From: Mesocentrotus franciscanus
Taxonomy: Eukaryota > Echinodermata > Echinoidea > Camarodonta > Strongylocentrotidae
DNA: 64,000 bases
Direction: 5' to 3'
Assembly (NCBI GenBank): GCA_037976565.1
Contig: CP137672.1
Span: 19,988,335-20,052,334 of the forward strand
Below are positions 52,875 to 64,000 of this stretch, piece after piece; positions within the stretch are counted from its first letter, which is position 1; every line of letters starts with the position of its first letter. The notes under the pieces are model-generated. The model did no database searches and was not told the origin of the DNA. It was given only the letters and a program-made list of their open reading frames with translations. A program made the translations under genes and the position numbers.

Positions 52875-52942
52875 TCAGTTGCAACATCCAGCTTTTTTGT
52901 TCTTATATCCTGGCCCACCAAATGTATCATCAGGTGTCAACT
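52875..52942 (-). CDS. RAB34: RAB34 last exon, prenylation motif
   Basis: After acceptor TTCTTCAG it encodes [20 protein letters not shown] then CN and TGA at 52875-52877. The Cys-Cys pair one residue from the end is the substrate of Rab geranylgeranyl transferase, giving membrane attachment; vertebrate Rab34 ends similarly in CCP. The 3'UTR continues toward lower coordinates for an unknown length. Confidence 0.92.
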
Positions 52943-55900
52943 CTGAAGAAAAAACAAAAAACAAAACAAAACAATTTGATAGAAGGTCTGTCTAAGATGT
53001 ACATTAGTCATGTAAAGCAAAAGAAAAGGATGACAAGCATAAAATCTGAGGCATAATATCTGGCTTTCGGTAATCTTGGGTTATGGTAATGACTGAAAAA
53101 TCTCATTAATAAAGCTTATACTAAGTTTTCGAGATCCCCCCATCTCTGGAGAAGAAAAAAATTAATTGAAATGATACATAAAAATCAATCACATTAAAAT
53201 GCTGGTCACATAGGTCTGTATTCTACCAATTCAGTTCAACCATTTAACAAAGGAAAACTTAAACATCACACTTTCTTTTGTTAAACCCAATTTGGAACAA
53301 AAACTAAAACCCACATCAGGTTTAAGTTTCAGTAGAATACCAGCTTTAGTCTTTTTAAGACTGATCCACAGTCCATTCGATTGGTGTTTAAGGACATAGT
53401 AGGACTACCAACAAAATTTCCATAATTATCCTTCACAAAATCATCATTTGATCTGTCATTTCCTGTCTATAAAACTTTTCACTGCACTTACTAATCCTGT
53501 TTTCACTGCTCTGTGCGATGGCGATCTGTCTGCTAGCTGACTTTGCCTCAAGGTCTTCCAGGGCTTTCAGTACTGATGCATTGAAAGTTATTCCCGCAAG
53601 ACGGTTGAAGAATTCTTCCACGTTCTGGCCTGATCCAAACAAATAATTAAAAAGTTTGAATAATCGATGATACTTAATTCTCCACCATTATCAACAAAAT
53701 CATCAACACCATCACCATCACCATCATCATCACCATCAGTATCACTATCATTATCACGATTATCACGATCATCATTGCCATCATCACCGTCACCATCATC
53801 ATCACCACCATCATCACCAATTCACCACCATCATTATCAATATCATCATCATCATCAGCATCATCAGCATGAGCAGCATCATCATCGACCACAATCATCT
53901 CCATCATCACTGTCACTATTATCACCATCATCATCACCCCCCCCCCTCTCTCTCCTCCTCCTCCTCCTCCTCATCTCACCTCCTCATCAGCATGAGCAGC
54001 ATCATCATCGACCACAATCATCTCCATCATCATCACCCCCTCCTCCTCCTCCTCCTCCTCCTCCTCCTCCTCCTCCTCCTCCTCCTCATCTCACCTCCTC
54101 ATAAGCATGAGCAGCATCATCATCGACCACAATCGTCTCCATCATCGCCGTCACTATTATCACCATCATCATCACCCCCCCTCCTCCTCCTCCTCCTCCT
54201 CCTCCTCCTCCTCCTCCTCCTCCTCCTCATCCTCCTCCTCCTCCTCATCATCCTCCTCCTCCTCCTGCTCCTCCTCCTTCTCCTCCTCCTCCTCCTCCTC
54301 CTCCTCCTCATCCTCATCCTCCTCCTCCTCCTCCTCCTCCTCATCATCATCATGTTCTCACCTGTCAATGAGGACACCGACCAGTATTCAGCATTGATCT
54401 CTTTAGCTACCTCCATAGCGGCCTCTTCAATCTTTTGAACCTCGTCATGTGATTCCTGGATAGCAAAAGAGAATGATCAACATGTCATCCACTCTTTCAG
54501 GGAATCTATAAAGCACTGTTCACATGTGGTCAACTACCCTCTAACAAGAAGTTTGAGTTCCAAGGAAAAGAATTAAGATAAAGTAGTAAATGTGACTTTT
54601 GTTTTACAGTCTGGGAAACAAAGAGACTGTTGTCAAATATTATTCCACATGAATAAAAAGCATTTCAAAGTACATGTATATGGATTTTTAGTTCAGAGCT
54701 ATATTTAATACCCTTGTACTTGTATTTCTTGCATTGATACTACACAATGTACATGTTCATATACACTGTTGTTGTATAAGGCTTATACAAATGTACATTA
54801 ATTGGTACTTCCACTGTACATGTACCGCAGTAGTGTAGGTATAAACACATACGTGTTGTTCTGTCTGTAATTTGTATCAGATTGTTGATAACCAACACAA
54901 CTGGGGATTTCATAGAATTTTGTGACATCAGGAAGCAAACATGTGTGTTTACAGATTCAGTAGCCATAAAACCATTACATGTAAACACACTGTATACACA
55001 TACATGTATGTACACCGTATAACAGTGTAGTAAACTAGTACCGGTATTATATATTACAGTGTAGTATTAATACATGTACAGTACATGTACATGTATGTGT
55101 ACAGATTTGCAGTGTAGTAATGTTTATTGATTGTACATGCATGTACACTGTCTGTACATACATGTACATGTATCAACATATCAATGTATTTGTATCCTCC
55201 AAGTCTATAAAAGAGTAACTATTTTTACAACTAGGCGTTGTGGCGTGCGCCTGTAATCCAGCTAATAGTGGAAGTTACAAACTGATTCAGCCGAGGACGC
55301 AGGTTCGAAACTGAGTCACGTCTTTCGGATGGTGAATTGGTGACGTTAAAGGTCGGTCCCCAGACGTAAATAATCATATCTGATTGATACACGTCTGTAA
55401 AAACCCAATTACACACACACATGTATTTCCCCTTGAAACGAAGACAATCATAATACATGAGTGGAGACAAAAGTACCAGGATGTACATCAGGAAATTATT
55501 ATTTCAAACCATCAAATGAAAAATTATTTGTACATGTACACTGTAAGTACCCACTCGATAAATTGTAAAAATACTGGTATTGCTGTCATTGCTACTACTA
55601 CGAGTACAGATAGATGAATTATATGTACCGCATATGAAGATTCTAGGCCCCTGATTGGTCATAACTGCAGGCATGAAATTTGCAACTGACTGCTGGGCAG
55701 TATAGCGAGAAATATCGACCGGCATAGTTCTGCTTGCACATACAATGCAAGGACGTGATGGTTGCTGCGCATAAAGTTAACAATGGAGCGAGACGCCCGC
55801 GATGCTCATAATAAACCAGTAAATTTCCCTAGATTCTACAAATACATGCATTTTGACAAGCATATTTTGTTAAAATTCCTCTTTTTGAGAATCGTCATGG

Positions 55901-58900
55901 GGATGCGGTATTTAAAACAAATATTGACTGCTTATATTTCAGGTCACAGGTTGAACTAGAGCTCCTCGGTGACCTCGAGACTGCACTATATGCACCTCGA
56001 CTTTGTCTCGGGTCACAGTACAGTTTGAAGATCACCTTGGGCAAAAGTTTTAACCGTGCTATTCAAAGCAGTCAATTATCTCTAATATGAATTGAATGAT
56101 ATTGGCCAACATAAACCACAAGTACTGTACATGTATGTTGCAAATAGATGAGCAGACCATATTATGGTTTAAGGGGGTTGATTGCTAGTGCGTGTAAGTG
56201 GTCCCTACTGCCAAACATGTAAACAAAGTTTGTAAATCAGCAACTACAAAATAACATGTATTGATGATAACATTTAGGAAAATTTTAGCATAGGATGTCG
56301 ATTTCCACATTGCATACATCTGTTAAAGATAGACCGATTGAATTTTGAAAAACTCTGTTTTTTTCATGAATGACATTAAACATACTATTCAAAAATTTCA
56401 AATGAAATTTCACAAAATTAGTTCAAGGAATTGTAAGAACAACATTGTATACCGGTATCTAACAAAACAGTTTTAAAGTTTCTTGGAAAATGACACTTAA
56501 GATTATTATTAAGGCGATCTTTAAACTTTTTTTTGTGTGTGTTTGTTTGTGTGTTTGTTTGTTTGGTTGTTTTTTGCTTTAATCTCTGTTTCACATAATC
56601 AATACAAAACAAGTTAACTCTTAATAAAAAAAGACAAAAATCTTAATCTATAAAACACAATGAGACCATTTTCCTCAAAAGGTGATGTTTTTCAACAATT
56701 TCAAAATACACTGTTTAGTTAAACTTAATAATTCAACCAGTGGAAGAATTTCGTACATTTACATGTATGTGTTAAATAATACTTTTAATATTTCTTCATT
56801 GAGATTGAGGATTAAGGATTGAGAGGCAAATCCAGGGTATTTTGATCATTTAAGTCCCATCCATACAGAAGTATTGTGGAGTTCTGAACATAGATAGACA
56901 TCAAATGGGTCATTTCACTTCATATTTGGTTAATATTTCTGTTCTAACTTATAGTCGGGCTGTTAAATTAAAACATGGATCTGGGAGTCATTTCACAAAA
57001 CCATTGTAAGTACAAGCTCAATGGCATCCCATTGAAACATGTTTTAAATCAATTAATACACCCATTTCGATGGGTTGTGGGCAAAATTGTACTTATGATG
57101 GTTTTTGTTATAAAATGCTGCCCGGCTATACTTGAATCTCATTAATGGTCAGTAAAGTACAGGATAAACATAGCTAGGACTTGCCCTAGAGTTCAACGAC
57201 TTACACATAAATCTCGCTTGGTTCCAACCAGGAATATATGAGGATCATGACTGTTCTCGAGTAGTGATTCTTGATACCACCTCTTGGCATGGTCTAACGT
57301 GTACGACTCCCTCATGTCAAACACGATCACAACAACTGAAAGTGGAAAAAAGAAGAAAAAGTATTATCAGTTTGAAATACTGTATATGTATCAACAACTT
57401 AACAACTTCAAGGGAGTGGGTCGACAGTTTCCATGTGCAGAAGGCCATAATTCGCTGACACCTGACTTTATGGAAATATCATTGATGTGTGTACAATTCT
57501 GCACACAGCAAACCTGTGGGCCTATCATAGAAATAGAAATACCCCCTTGTCTCTTGGAGAGTCTTCACGTGAGGGTAAAGTGAGAGAAAGGCTTTACCAT
57601 GTTGAGGAATGGATGGGGAAATACAAAGCATTACATAATCAAAGGTAAAGACCAGTTCTGGTCTGGTCATGCGATTGCATTGTGAAAGAAACGTTGTGGA
57701 ATCGATCAGAAAAGGTTGATCATCTAGCATATACAAAGTATTGGTGTGTCACTGCAAGGTTTTGGAATCATCAAAATGATAAGAAATTTGGCCCAGTCTT
57801 GGTAAAGTTACAAGCACTGTATACACAGAAAGATGTACATGGGACTATATACGCGACCGCGAATACTAGCCAGACCGGATCGATATGATAATTTACCAAA
57901 TATATCAATTAGTAGGTGGTTTCCCTACAAAATTTGTATCATCATGTATTAGTCAAAAACATATTCTTTCACATGATCGGTAATTAAAAGCTTCCATTTC
58001 ATTTTTTGAGAGGGGGCATTTCCAAAAACTGGTCTATACCTTTAAAGATACTACATGTATGTCCCTTTTGCAGCCAACATCAAATTCTGTAGAACTTTGC
58101 AGGAATTATGAATATGTCATGTATGTCCTATCTGTGAAATTTAAACGTTAGCAGTGTCCTAATATTCAAATTATGCAAGGAAACCCGTTTACTTGCTAGA
58201 CTTCACTGTCAGACACTATTGAGTGACTGACTGGCTTTTTCATCTTTGGTAATAACATACATAAAATGAGCTGTAAAGGGAACATGAGCATTTGTCTACA
58301 TCAATAACCCACTTCTTGTAATGGCCAAAATTAAACTGATTGAATCTTTGCATAAAACGTACGACCATTCGGTACAATGGTCTGAAAAATCAGACTATTA
58401 CTTACTGGCTCTATAGCTCCTAAGTCGATTCGACAACTAATAGTCGTTATTTTCCCACTTAAAAACATTTTCAAGCCCCCTTTTCTATAGGGAAGTTCTA
58501 AATTAGTATTGTCTTTGAAATGCCGTTGGAATTTGACCTTTTCATTTTTTTGGCCTGCAAATGGGACATACACTGTAGTACCTTTAAGGCCTGTTGATTA
58601 TAAGACTGAAGGCTAATCCTGGTGATTGACAACACCTGATATTGGGTAAACACCTGAATGGTGTCGAATTCCCCATGAGAGCCCACTACTATTAAAAAGC
58701 GTCTTTAAATTAAGAGAGAAATGCATGCATTATCAACTTATTAACCCATTAACTACTGAGGAAAATCCCACAGATTTAATACAGGACCCACTTAGTTTCC
58801 ATAGGCAATGGGTTACAAGTATAATAGCTTACAATCCTTACATACATGTATATCTAACATTGACACAACAAACACATCTCAGTACTTGAAACATGCCTAG

Positions 58901-60298
58901 GCAACTGTTACATGCAGGTACAGTAATTTTCAACCCTTTAAAAAAAAAAATCAATGAAGACAGAATGTTTCTGACATCTAATTTTGTAGAAATTGTGTAA
59001 ATGTCAAAATTATTGACATGATTGTGGGAGCTACTTGCAATCATCAATCATACTTGATAAATGAGGGAGGCATTTATTGAATAAGCCAAAATTAATTCCG
59101 CTGATATCAAAATAACCATACAAGTATGCAGACGCAACAAATCTGACACTCAATTTTGTAAGAAGTACAAGATTTATTAATCTGATTAGAAAACATGCAA
59201 ACTGTTTTGCAAAGAAACGTGACTGAATGCAATGTAATAGTCCTCAACACTTAAAGGAACACTTAAAGAGAAGGTTGAGTTCTGGGAAGAGGGGAAAATA
59301 ATTTGTGAGCGTTATCATTGTTATCATTGAAAGCATGGTTCTTCAAATGCCTTAATATTCTAAATATGGCATGTAACAGCATAAAAATCGGGACAGATTT
59401 TTATGCCACATGTTCGTGTAGTCCCATATACATCTTTCTGTGTACAGTGCTTGTAACTTTACCAAGACTGTGCCAAATTTCTTATCATTTTGATGATTCC
59501 AGAACCTTGCAGTAAACACCAATACTTTTATGCTAGATGATCAACCTTTTCTGATCGATTCCACACCGTTTCTTTCACAATGCAATCGCATGACCAGAAC
59601 TCAACCTTCTCTTTAAAGGGGAAGTCCACCCTGATATTAAGTTAGTTTAAATAAAAGCAGAAAATGAGAGAGGCAAATTAATGAAAGTTTGACCAATATC
59701 CAATTAAAAAGAGGAGATTATAAATTTATGAAGTTGTCATCAGTGGAACACAAATTGGCAAGACTGTGACATATCTTGCGAGCTCCTTTCCAAATTGCTT
59801 GGTACAGAAAATGTCATAAACTCTCATTTTCATAGTTATTGATGTCGGAATATATTTGTGTCATACAGGGGTTGTATAAAAACATACATGTATTTGCAAT
59901 AGTTATATTTTGGGTGAATGTATGATTGAAAGTTTTCTTTAGGGAAAATATAATTTTTTGAAGGTTTTTAATGCAGGGCGAAAGGGAGGGGAGATACGCA
60001 AGATACGTCACAGAGTTGCCAATTTGTGTTTGATTGATCACAACTACAAAATTCATAACTTTTTTATTTCTAATTGTTTTTTTTTTTGCTCAATCTTTCA
60101 CTGACCTGTTTCTCTCATTTTCTGCTTCTATTAAAACAAACTCAATCTCAGGGTGAACTTGCAATTTAACAAAATCTTTAAATTATCTACTATAAAAAGA
60201 AGAAAGTATGAAATGTGATTAGTAATTTCTCACCATGTGCTCCTCTGTAGTAAGCAGCTGCTATACATTTGAACCTCTCTTGCCCTGCCGTGTCCCAC
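52875..60298 (-). CDS. RAB34: Rab GTPase, Rab34/Rab36 type, 5' partial
   Basis: Five coding exons on the minus strand: 60298-60234, 57335-57205, 54455-54362, 53629-53492 and 52942-52875. Joined, they run from the G3/switch II motif [20 protein letters not shown], through [20 protein letters not shown] and the G4 box GTKRDL, to the G5 region [10 protein letters not shown], then [20 protein letters not shown] and the C-terminus KNKKAGCCN with two cysteines for geranylgeranylation. FKCIA-x-x-[15 protein letters not shown] and the CC ending distinguish Rab34/36 from other Rabs. Rab34 acts at the Golgi and in macropinocytosis, lysosome positioning and early cilium formation. The P-loop and switch I exons lie beyond 64000. 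All splice phases agree, with no frameshift. An invertebrate Rab34/36 ancestor is an equally good name. Confidence 0.93.
53492..53629 (-). CDS. RAB34: RAB34 penultimate exon
   Basis: It encodes [40 protein letters not shown] and SSENRI, the C-terminal helix and hypervariable start. Acceptor GGATCAG, donor ATTAGTAAGT; phase 1 at both ends, 138 nt. Confidence 0.95.
53670..54355. repeat. CAT/CCT microsatellite block in a RAB34 intron
   Basis: ATC/CAT trinucleotides pass into long CTC/CCT runs. A larger unit starting CAGCATGAGCAGCATCATCA and containing TCGACCACAATCATCTCCAT is repeated three times (about 53866, 53991, 54106). Long Ser, Pro, His, Arg and Leu frames here are artefacts. Its end lies within ten bases of the exon donor at 54361. 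Confidence 0.95.
54362..54455 (-). CDS. RAB34: RAB34 exon with the G5 region
   Basis: It encodes [20 protein letters not shown] then [12 protein letters not shown]. The SSL of the last motif is the guanine-binding G5 position (SAK in most Rabs). Acceptor ATCCAG, donor ACAGGTGAG; phase 0 to 1, 94 nt. Confidence 0.95.
54456..55231. other. RAB34 intron, dense TACATGTA words
   Basis: No gene. Between about 54670 and 55175 the palindromes TACATGTA, ACATGTACATGT and relatives occur many times (for example 55071-55095 and 55158-55172), much denser than elsewhere in the window. Confidence 0.7.
55232..55423 (+). mobile_element. SINE with 7SL/Alu-like 5' half, copy 2
   Basis: TAGGCGTTGTGGCGTGCGCC, TGTAATCCAGCTAATAGTGG, B-box-like GGTTCGAAAC, and the tail CTTTCGGATGGTGAATTGGT, CGGTCCCCAGACGTAAATAA, ending in ACACACACAC. 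It differs from copy 1 at only a few positions plus a small insertion (GAATTGGT). Confidence 0.8.
55424..56990. other. RAB34 intron, no gene seen
   Basis: AT-rich intron with a GT/GTTT-rich patch near 56535-56570. No exon-like sequence on the minus strand. Confidence 0.5.
56991..57125. mobile_element. Short palindromic MITE-like element
   Basis: CTGGGAGTCATTTCACAAAA against GTTATAAAATGCTGCCCGG-like, with CCATTGTAAGTACAA against TTGTACTTATGATGG inside. Its ends are less perfect than those of the other members. Confidence 0.6.
57205..57335 (-). CDS. RAB34: RAB34 exon with the G4 box
   Basis: It encodes [36 protein letters not shown] and GTKRDLC. TKRD is the guanine-specifying G4 box (NKxD in most Rabs, TK/SK in Rab34/36). 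Acceptor TTTCAG, donor TGTGTAAGT; 131 nt. Confidence 0.96.
57645..57860. mobile_element. Partial MITE, family E
   Basis: GGTCATGCGATTGCATTGTG, AAAGAAACGTTGTGGAATCG and TGGCCCAGTCTTGGTAAAGT occur here, in reverse complement at 59430-59610, and again at 63880-64000. Only one end is present. Confidence 0.8.
58039..58588. mobile_element. MITE family F, copy 1 (550 bp)
   Basis: CCTTTAAAGATACTACATGT at the left and ACACTGTAGTACCTTTAAGG at the right are inverted ends, continuing with GTCCCTTTTGCAGCC against GGCCTGCAAATGGGAC. A copy of nearly the same length and sequence lies at 62916-63452. No transposase. Confidence 0.92.
58589..59261. other. RAB34 intron, no gene seen
   Basis: AT-rich intron without recognised features. 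Confidence 0.5.
59262..59618. mobile_element. MITE family E, complete copy
   Basis: CTTAAAGAGAAGGTTGAGTT at the left and AACTCAACCTTCTCTTTAAAG-like at the right are inverted ends. The right arm matches the partial copies at 57645 and 63864. Its right end abuts and overlaps the start of the family A element at 59612. Confidence 0.85.
59612..60169. mobile_element. Long-TIR MITE, family A (RAB34 intron)
   Basis: CTTTAAAGGGGAAGTCCACC and TCAGGGTGAACTTGCAATTTAA-like ends, with arm words AAGCAGAAAATGAGAGAGGC and AATTCATAACTTTTTTATTT. It lies about 65 bases from the donor side of the 60234-60298 exon. Confidence 0.88.
60234..60298 (-). CDS. RAB34: RAB34 exon with switch II
   Basis: It encodes [20 protein letters not shown] then H, the G3 box and switch II; the Gln of AGQE is the catalytic residue for GTP hydrolysis and is intact. 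Acceptor TTATCAG, donor CATGGTGAG; 65 nt, phases agree with the next exon. Confidence 0.96.
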
Positions 60299-61673
60299 CT
60301 GATAATAATACACATAATGTCAACAAAAAGTCACATTTTCAGAATGATCATACATCATAGCAAAAAAACAAGAAGAGCATACATTGTAGGCTCAAACAGA
60401 GTAACAGAGGCTATCATAATACACAATTTGATGAAGAACAGAAATTGCTATTAATTTGTGTTTGTTGCTTTGTAATTTTGTAATCGCATGCACTGTCCAA
60501 CCACAGCAAAAATAAGTGTTATTTTGTTGCGTGTTTGTGTGTGTTTTTTTTTCGGGGAGGGTGCCTCTTTTGTACTTTTTTTTTTTTACTAACACCTTAT
60601 GTCCATATGACAATGACTATGGTATTCACTCTGTTTTTCTTTTGTTTGCTTAGTGATTATCTATTTTTCAACAATTGAACTATGGCAACCATGGCACAGA
60701 CAAAACTGGCAAAGTACCAGGTATTAAATTACAGACGTTTATAAATTCAAAGAAAGATTTCTCTATGGTTGACTAATTTTGATCTCCTAGCTTTTAAAAG
60801 TACAATAAAACATAACACAGCAAAGTGAGTATACTAATTATACATTACACATTTTGAAAGCAAAAGTTTATATCTTACACAATTTTGCAAAGAAGAAACC
60901 TCATAAAAAATGTCCTTCAAAGTCTGCACTACATGTACCACTATTTTCTGTACATGGACAATTCACTGATATCCAAGCTATGATCTTAAGGAGCAACTTG
61001 CATGAAACCAGAGACCTGACTCAAATTAAAGGAACTACTTGTTCAATTTTGTTAAAGTAAATATTGAAAACTCTATCAAAAAGGTAACATCTACATGTAG
61101 GTAGCAAGATTGGCTAATACCCGGAAATATCTTGGAATTTCTCTCAAATTACTCTTATACATGTTACTATATGATTTTTTATTTCTATATTCCAGTATAA
61201 TATTAGCATTAATTATTTTGCTTCCTTATTCAAGTGTAATTTCCCCTCACAAAATACAATCATTGGTCTGAATCAAAAATATTAAAGGGATGTTCCCCCT
61301 TATATTTAAAGAAAGACTAATGCACAATTAAACAGCTATCAGAGTTCAGCAAGTACATTATAGTATGTAACAATGTTACATGTAAATGGTACATTCTAAT
61401 ACATGATTTTTAATATTACTAAGCCTACAGTGTAGTCATTAAATTCCTGATTATCAGTAACATAATGTAAGGCTTTGTAAGCAACATAATGTAAGCAACC
61501 TACAATGTCTTTTAAAATAACATTTCTGGATTAATTCAATCGGTGGAGTTACATGTAGACAATTACAAACATAATTTAAAAAGTACAGTGTTGTAAATCA
61601 TCTGTTAATTACTTAAGAGCCAGAACTTCCCAGATGGTATGGCTCCAAAGAGACAATAGATTCAAACTCCTCC
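60299..61673. other. RAB34 upstream intron, no exon found
   Basis: AT-rich intron. I looked on the minus strand for the P-loop (GDxxVGKT) and switch I blocks expected upstream of WDTAG and found neither. Confidence 0.6.
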
Positions 61674-62198
61674 AAAAAAAGTTCTGCGATTCAAGTTTGA
61701 GCATTGATATATTTTGTGTTACTAAATCATCATACTTGATATTGGTATCACTGAAAAGCCTGTTTATTCCTCTCAAATGATGCCCCAATTTGTAATGATT
61801 ATGTATTCATGGAATGTGCAGTACACCTCAATAATAATATGGGGCCAAGTCACATACCAAAGTGAAATGTTGCAAAATGCATTGTTATTATCAAGCAAAT
61901 TCTTCATTTGTTTGGAGGATGGATTGTGTTTTGAATAACAGACTGATGATATATGATAATAATGATGATAATGATGTTGAGGCGGTCACCATTGACAATA
62001 ACATAACAAGGTGTACTGCACATTCTATGACACGATTACATACGGTAATCATTACAGATGGGGCATCATTGTATAATTACGGGTAAGGGGAATAAACAGG
62101 CTTTTCAATGATATCAACGTACGTAGTAATGGCAGTATGATAATGTAGTAACGAGAGAGATATATCAATGCTCTAACTTGAATTGCAGAAATATTTTT
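61674..62198. mobile_element. MITE family B, copy 2
   Basis: AAAAAAAGTTCTGCGATTCA and TTGAATTGCAGAAATATTTTT-like ends match the element at 28193-28533. The interior is longer and includes TTGATGTTGAGGCGGTCACC-like sequence and two AAACAGGCTTT-type words. Confidence 0.85.
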
Positions 62199-62695
62199 GA
62201 AGCGTCCTTCGTGGATACTTAAGCTTTGTGCTGGTATGGAGTTACAAATTGTGCAGGGAAGCAATAAATATTCACATTGCAACAAGGCCCCATAGTCTGT
62301 ACAGCTGTATGCATTATCATTTTAAGGGTTCAAAATTACTGAGGTACCTGTAAGCTAATTACAAGTATGGGAACCCATTGTTAGAGAGGACACTTGGGCA
62401 TTGTTTTCCATCATGAAAGACATTCACTGTTCATGCCTCAAAACAAAAGAGTAGTATATTTCTGACTGGCGCCTATTGTTCATAGAGACGGTTGGTTCCT
62501 ACAAGGGGATATCACAGCGAGCTCACTGTGAATGTGATACTGTACATACATGTACCATACATCTCCTTCACCTTGGTTTCTACAGTATATTATAGGCCTA
62601 CTATACACATCTGTACACATGATTGTTTACACAATGACAAGACAGTGTTACCAAAGATCTCTGGTATTGGTAAGTCATTGGTATTACACTGCTCC
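62199..62695. other. RAB34 upstream intron, no gene seen
   Basis: No exon or repeat family recognised. Confidence 0.45.
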
Positions 62696-62918
62696 CTAAA
62701 GGCTTGTTCAGATATGGCCTGGTAAACGGCCGCAAAAAAACTGCCACATTTTTTTTTAATGTGTAAAATAAATTAAGCTGCGTGTAACAAAGGACTTCCA
62801 CGTATTCACTGAGCATATGTACATGGTATATGATACAGAAATGTGAAGCATATTACACTTTCCGTCACCATTAAAAAATAAAAACCGCGGTTTTGCCGTG
62901 TCATATCTGAACGAGCCT
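62696..62918. mobile_element. MITE of the TCATATCTGAA type, copy 2
   Basis: AAGGCTTGTTCAGATATGGC at the left and GTCATATCTGAACGAGCCTT at the right are inverted ends. The core has CGTGTAACAAAGGACTTCCA and GAAGCATATTACACTTTCCG. Its right end overlaps the left end of the next element by a few bases. Confidence 0.85.
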
Positions 62919-63452
62919 TAAAGATACTATCCCTTTTGCAGCCAACATCAAATTCTTTAGACTTTGCAGGAATTATGAATATGTGATGTATGTCCTATCT
63001 GTGAAATTTAAACGTTAGCAGTGTCCTAATATTCAAATTATGCAAGGAAACCCGTTTACTTGCTAGACTTCACCGTCAGACACTATTGAGTGACTGACTG
63101 GCTTTTTTCATCTTTGGTAATAACATACATAAAATGAGCTGTAAAGGATACATGAGCATTTGTCTACATCAATAACCCACTTCTTGTAATGGCCAAAATT
63201 AAACTGATTGAATCTTTGCGCAGCATAAAACGTACGACCATTCGGTACAATGGTCTGAAAATTCAGACTATTACTTACTGGCTCTATAGCTCCTAAGTCG
63301 ATTCGACAACTAATAGTCGTTATTTTCCAACTTAAAGACATTTTCAAGCCCCCCTTTTTTTAGGGAAGTTCTAAATTAGTATTGTCTTTCAAATGCCGTT
63401 GGAATTTAACCATTTCATTTTTTATGCCTGCAAATGGGACATAGTACCTTTA
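62916..63452. mobile_element. MITE family F, copy 2
   Basis: It is nearly colinear with the copy at 58039-58588 (TGCAGCCAACATCAAATTCT, AACGTTAGCAGTGTCCTAAT, GAATCTTTGCGCAGCATAAA). The ends are CCTTAAAGATACTATCCC and GGGACATAGTACCTTTAA. Confidence 0.92.
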
Positions 63453-63863
63453 ATAGTGGCAAATAGGGAAGTACATGTAGCAAGTATTTCACGCACTGGC
63501 TCCTTTATCATACTTCCCAGTTCATCACGAGGATAAACATTCTTGTTTTGTTGCTACATACATGTTTACTGCCATGTTTTTGACAAGCCTAATGTACATT
63601 GTTGCGAGGGCTTGGAAATGCTTGTCAAGCTCCTAGGACTTGCATGCGTTCCTTGCGTTTTACATGGACTAAAATTTAGAAGAAATACATCGTGTATGCC
63701 TATTATATTCATGATTCGGGAAGTACTGTACGTCTGACAAAACTTCAATGTTTGTTCAGAGCAGAATACAGCTGTAGGAGAAAGAATAACCTTATTTGGG
63801 GGTCATTTACCGGTATAGTCATTGTGTTTTAACCCTCAAAAATGTACTACAATCTTTAAAGAT

Positions 63864-64000
63864 AAAGTTGAGTTCGGGTCATGCGATTGCATCGTGAAAG
63901 AAACGTCATCTAGCATATAAGTATTGGTGTGTACTGCACGGTTCTGAAATCATCAAAATGATAAGAAATTTGGCCCAGTCTTGGTAAAGTTACAAGCACT
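63864..64000. mobile_element. Family E MITE, cut by the window end
   Basis: AAGATAAAGTTGAGTTCGGG, TCATGCGATTGCATCGTGAA and TGGCCCAGTCTTGGTAAAGT match the arm of the family E element. It continues past 64000. Confidence 0.85.

Noticed and set aside
53667..54438. Long open frames rich in Ser, Pro, His, Leu or Arg
   Set aside because: They are read from CAT and CCT microsatellites in several frames and on both strands at once, and have no start or splice context.
60299..64000. Search for the P-loop and switch I exons of the Rab gene
   Set aside because: No minus-strand GDxxVGKT-like or GVDF-like coding stretch was found, so the 5' exons are taken to lie beyond the window.

Overview
This is animal nuclear DNA. 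It has spliced genes with GT/AG introns, decayed LINE retrotransposons, SINEs, many palindromic MITEs, satellites and microsatellites, and no operon-like gene packing. The very frequent TACATGTA words, the MITE families ending in GGGCCC or GTTTCACAAA-like termini, and the gene content suggest a marine invertebrate deuterostome, most likely a sea urchin or other echinoderm. The species assignment is inference.

Layout. Bases 1-17,300 are a repeat district. It holds two related terminal-inverted-repeat elements filled with GC-rich minisatellites (about 570-2930 and 4478-6048), a captured C2H2 zinc-finger fragment, a SINE whose 5' half resembles the 7SL/Alu domain, inverted GCCCCTTTT-type arrays, MITEs, a 1.75-kb foldback element built from CAACTGG/CAATTGG repeats, and three decayed LINE reverse transcriptases.

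Bases 17,324-35,365 (+) hold a 14-exon gene for an ABCB half-transporter. An extra N-terminal membrane domain precedes the six-helix core and one nucleotide-binding domain, as in ABCB9/TAPL; the core also resembles ABCB10. Splice phases agree across all 14 exons, which gives about 797 residues once three single-base deletions (near 21,650, 30,930 and 35,240) are allowed for. Introns next to exons 3, 6, 7 and 11 carry tandem full or partial copies of those exons.

Bases 35,366-42,240 are the 3' flank or 3'UTR. It starts with degenerate repeats that re-use the stop-codon region, followed by a 62-bp palindromic tandem array. A 500-base run of N follows (42,241-42,740).

Bases 42,741-52,870 are AT-rich, mostly non-genic DNA with MITEs, plus one unrecognised short ORF. 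From 60,298 down to 52,875 (-) lie the five last coding exons of a Rab GTPase of the Rab34/Rab36 type, ending in a CCN prenylation motif. Its 5' exons lie beyond the window. The two genes are convergent (tail to tail), about 17.5 kb apart, and nothing indicates a functional link. The most unusual features are the intronic exon copies of the ABC gene, the phase-locked duplicate exon 6, the 7SL-like SINE and the foldback element.
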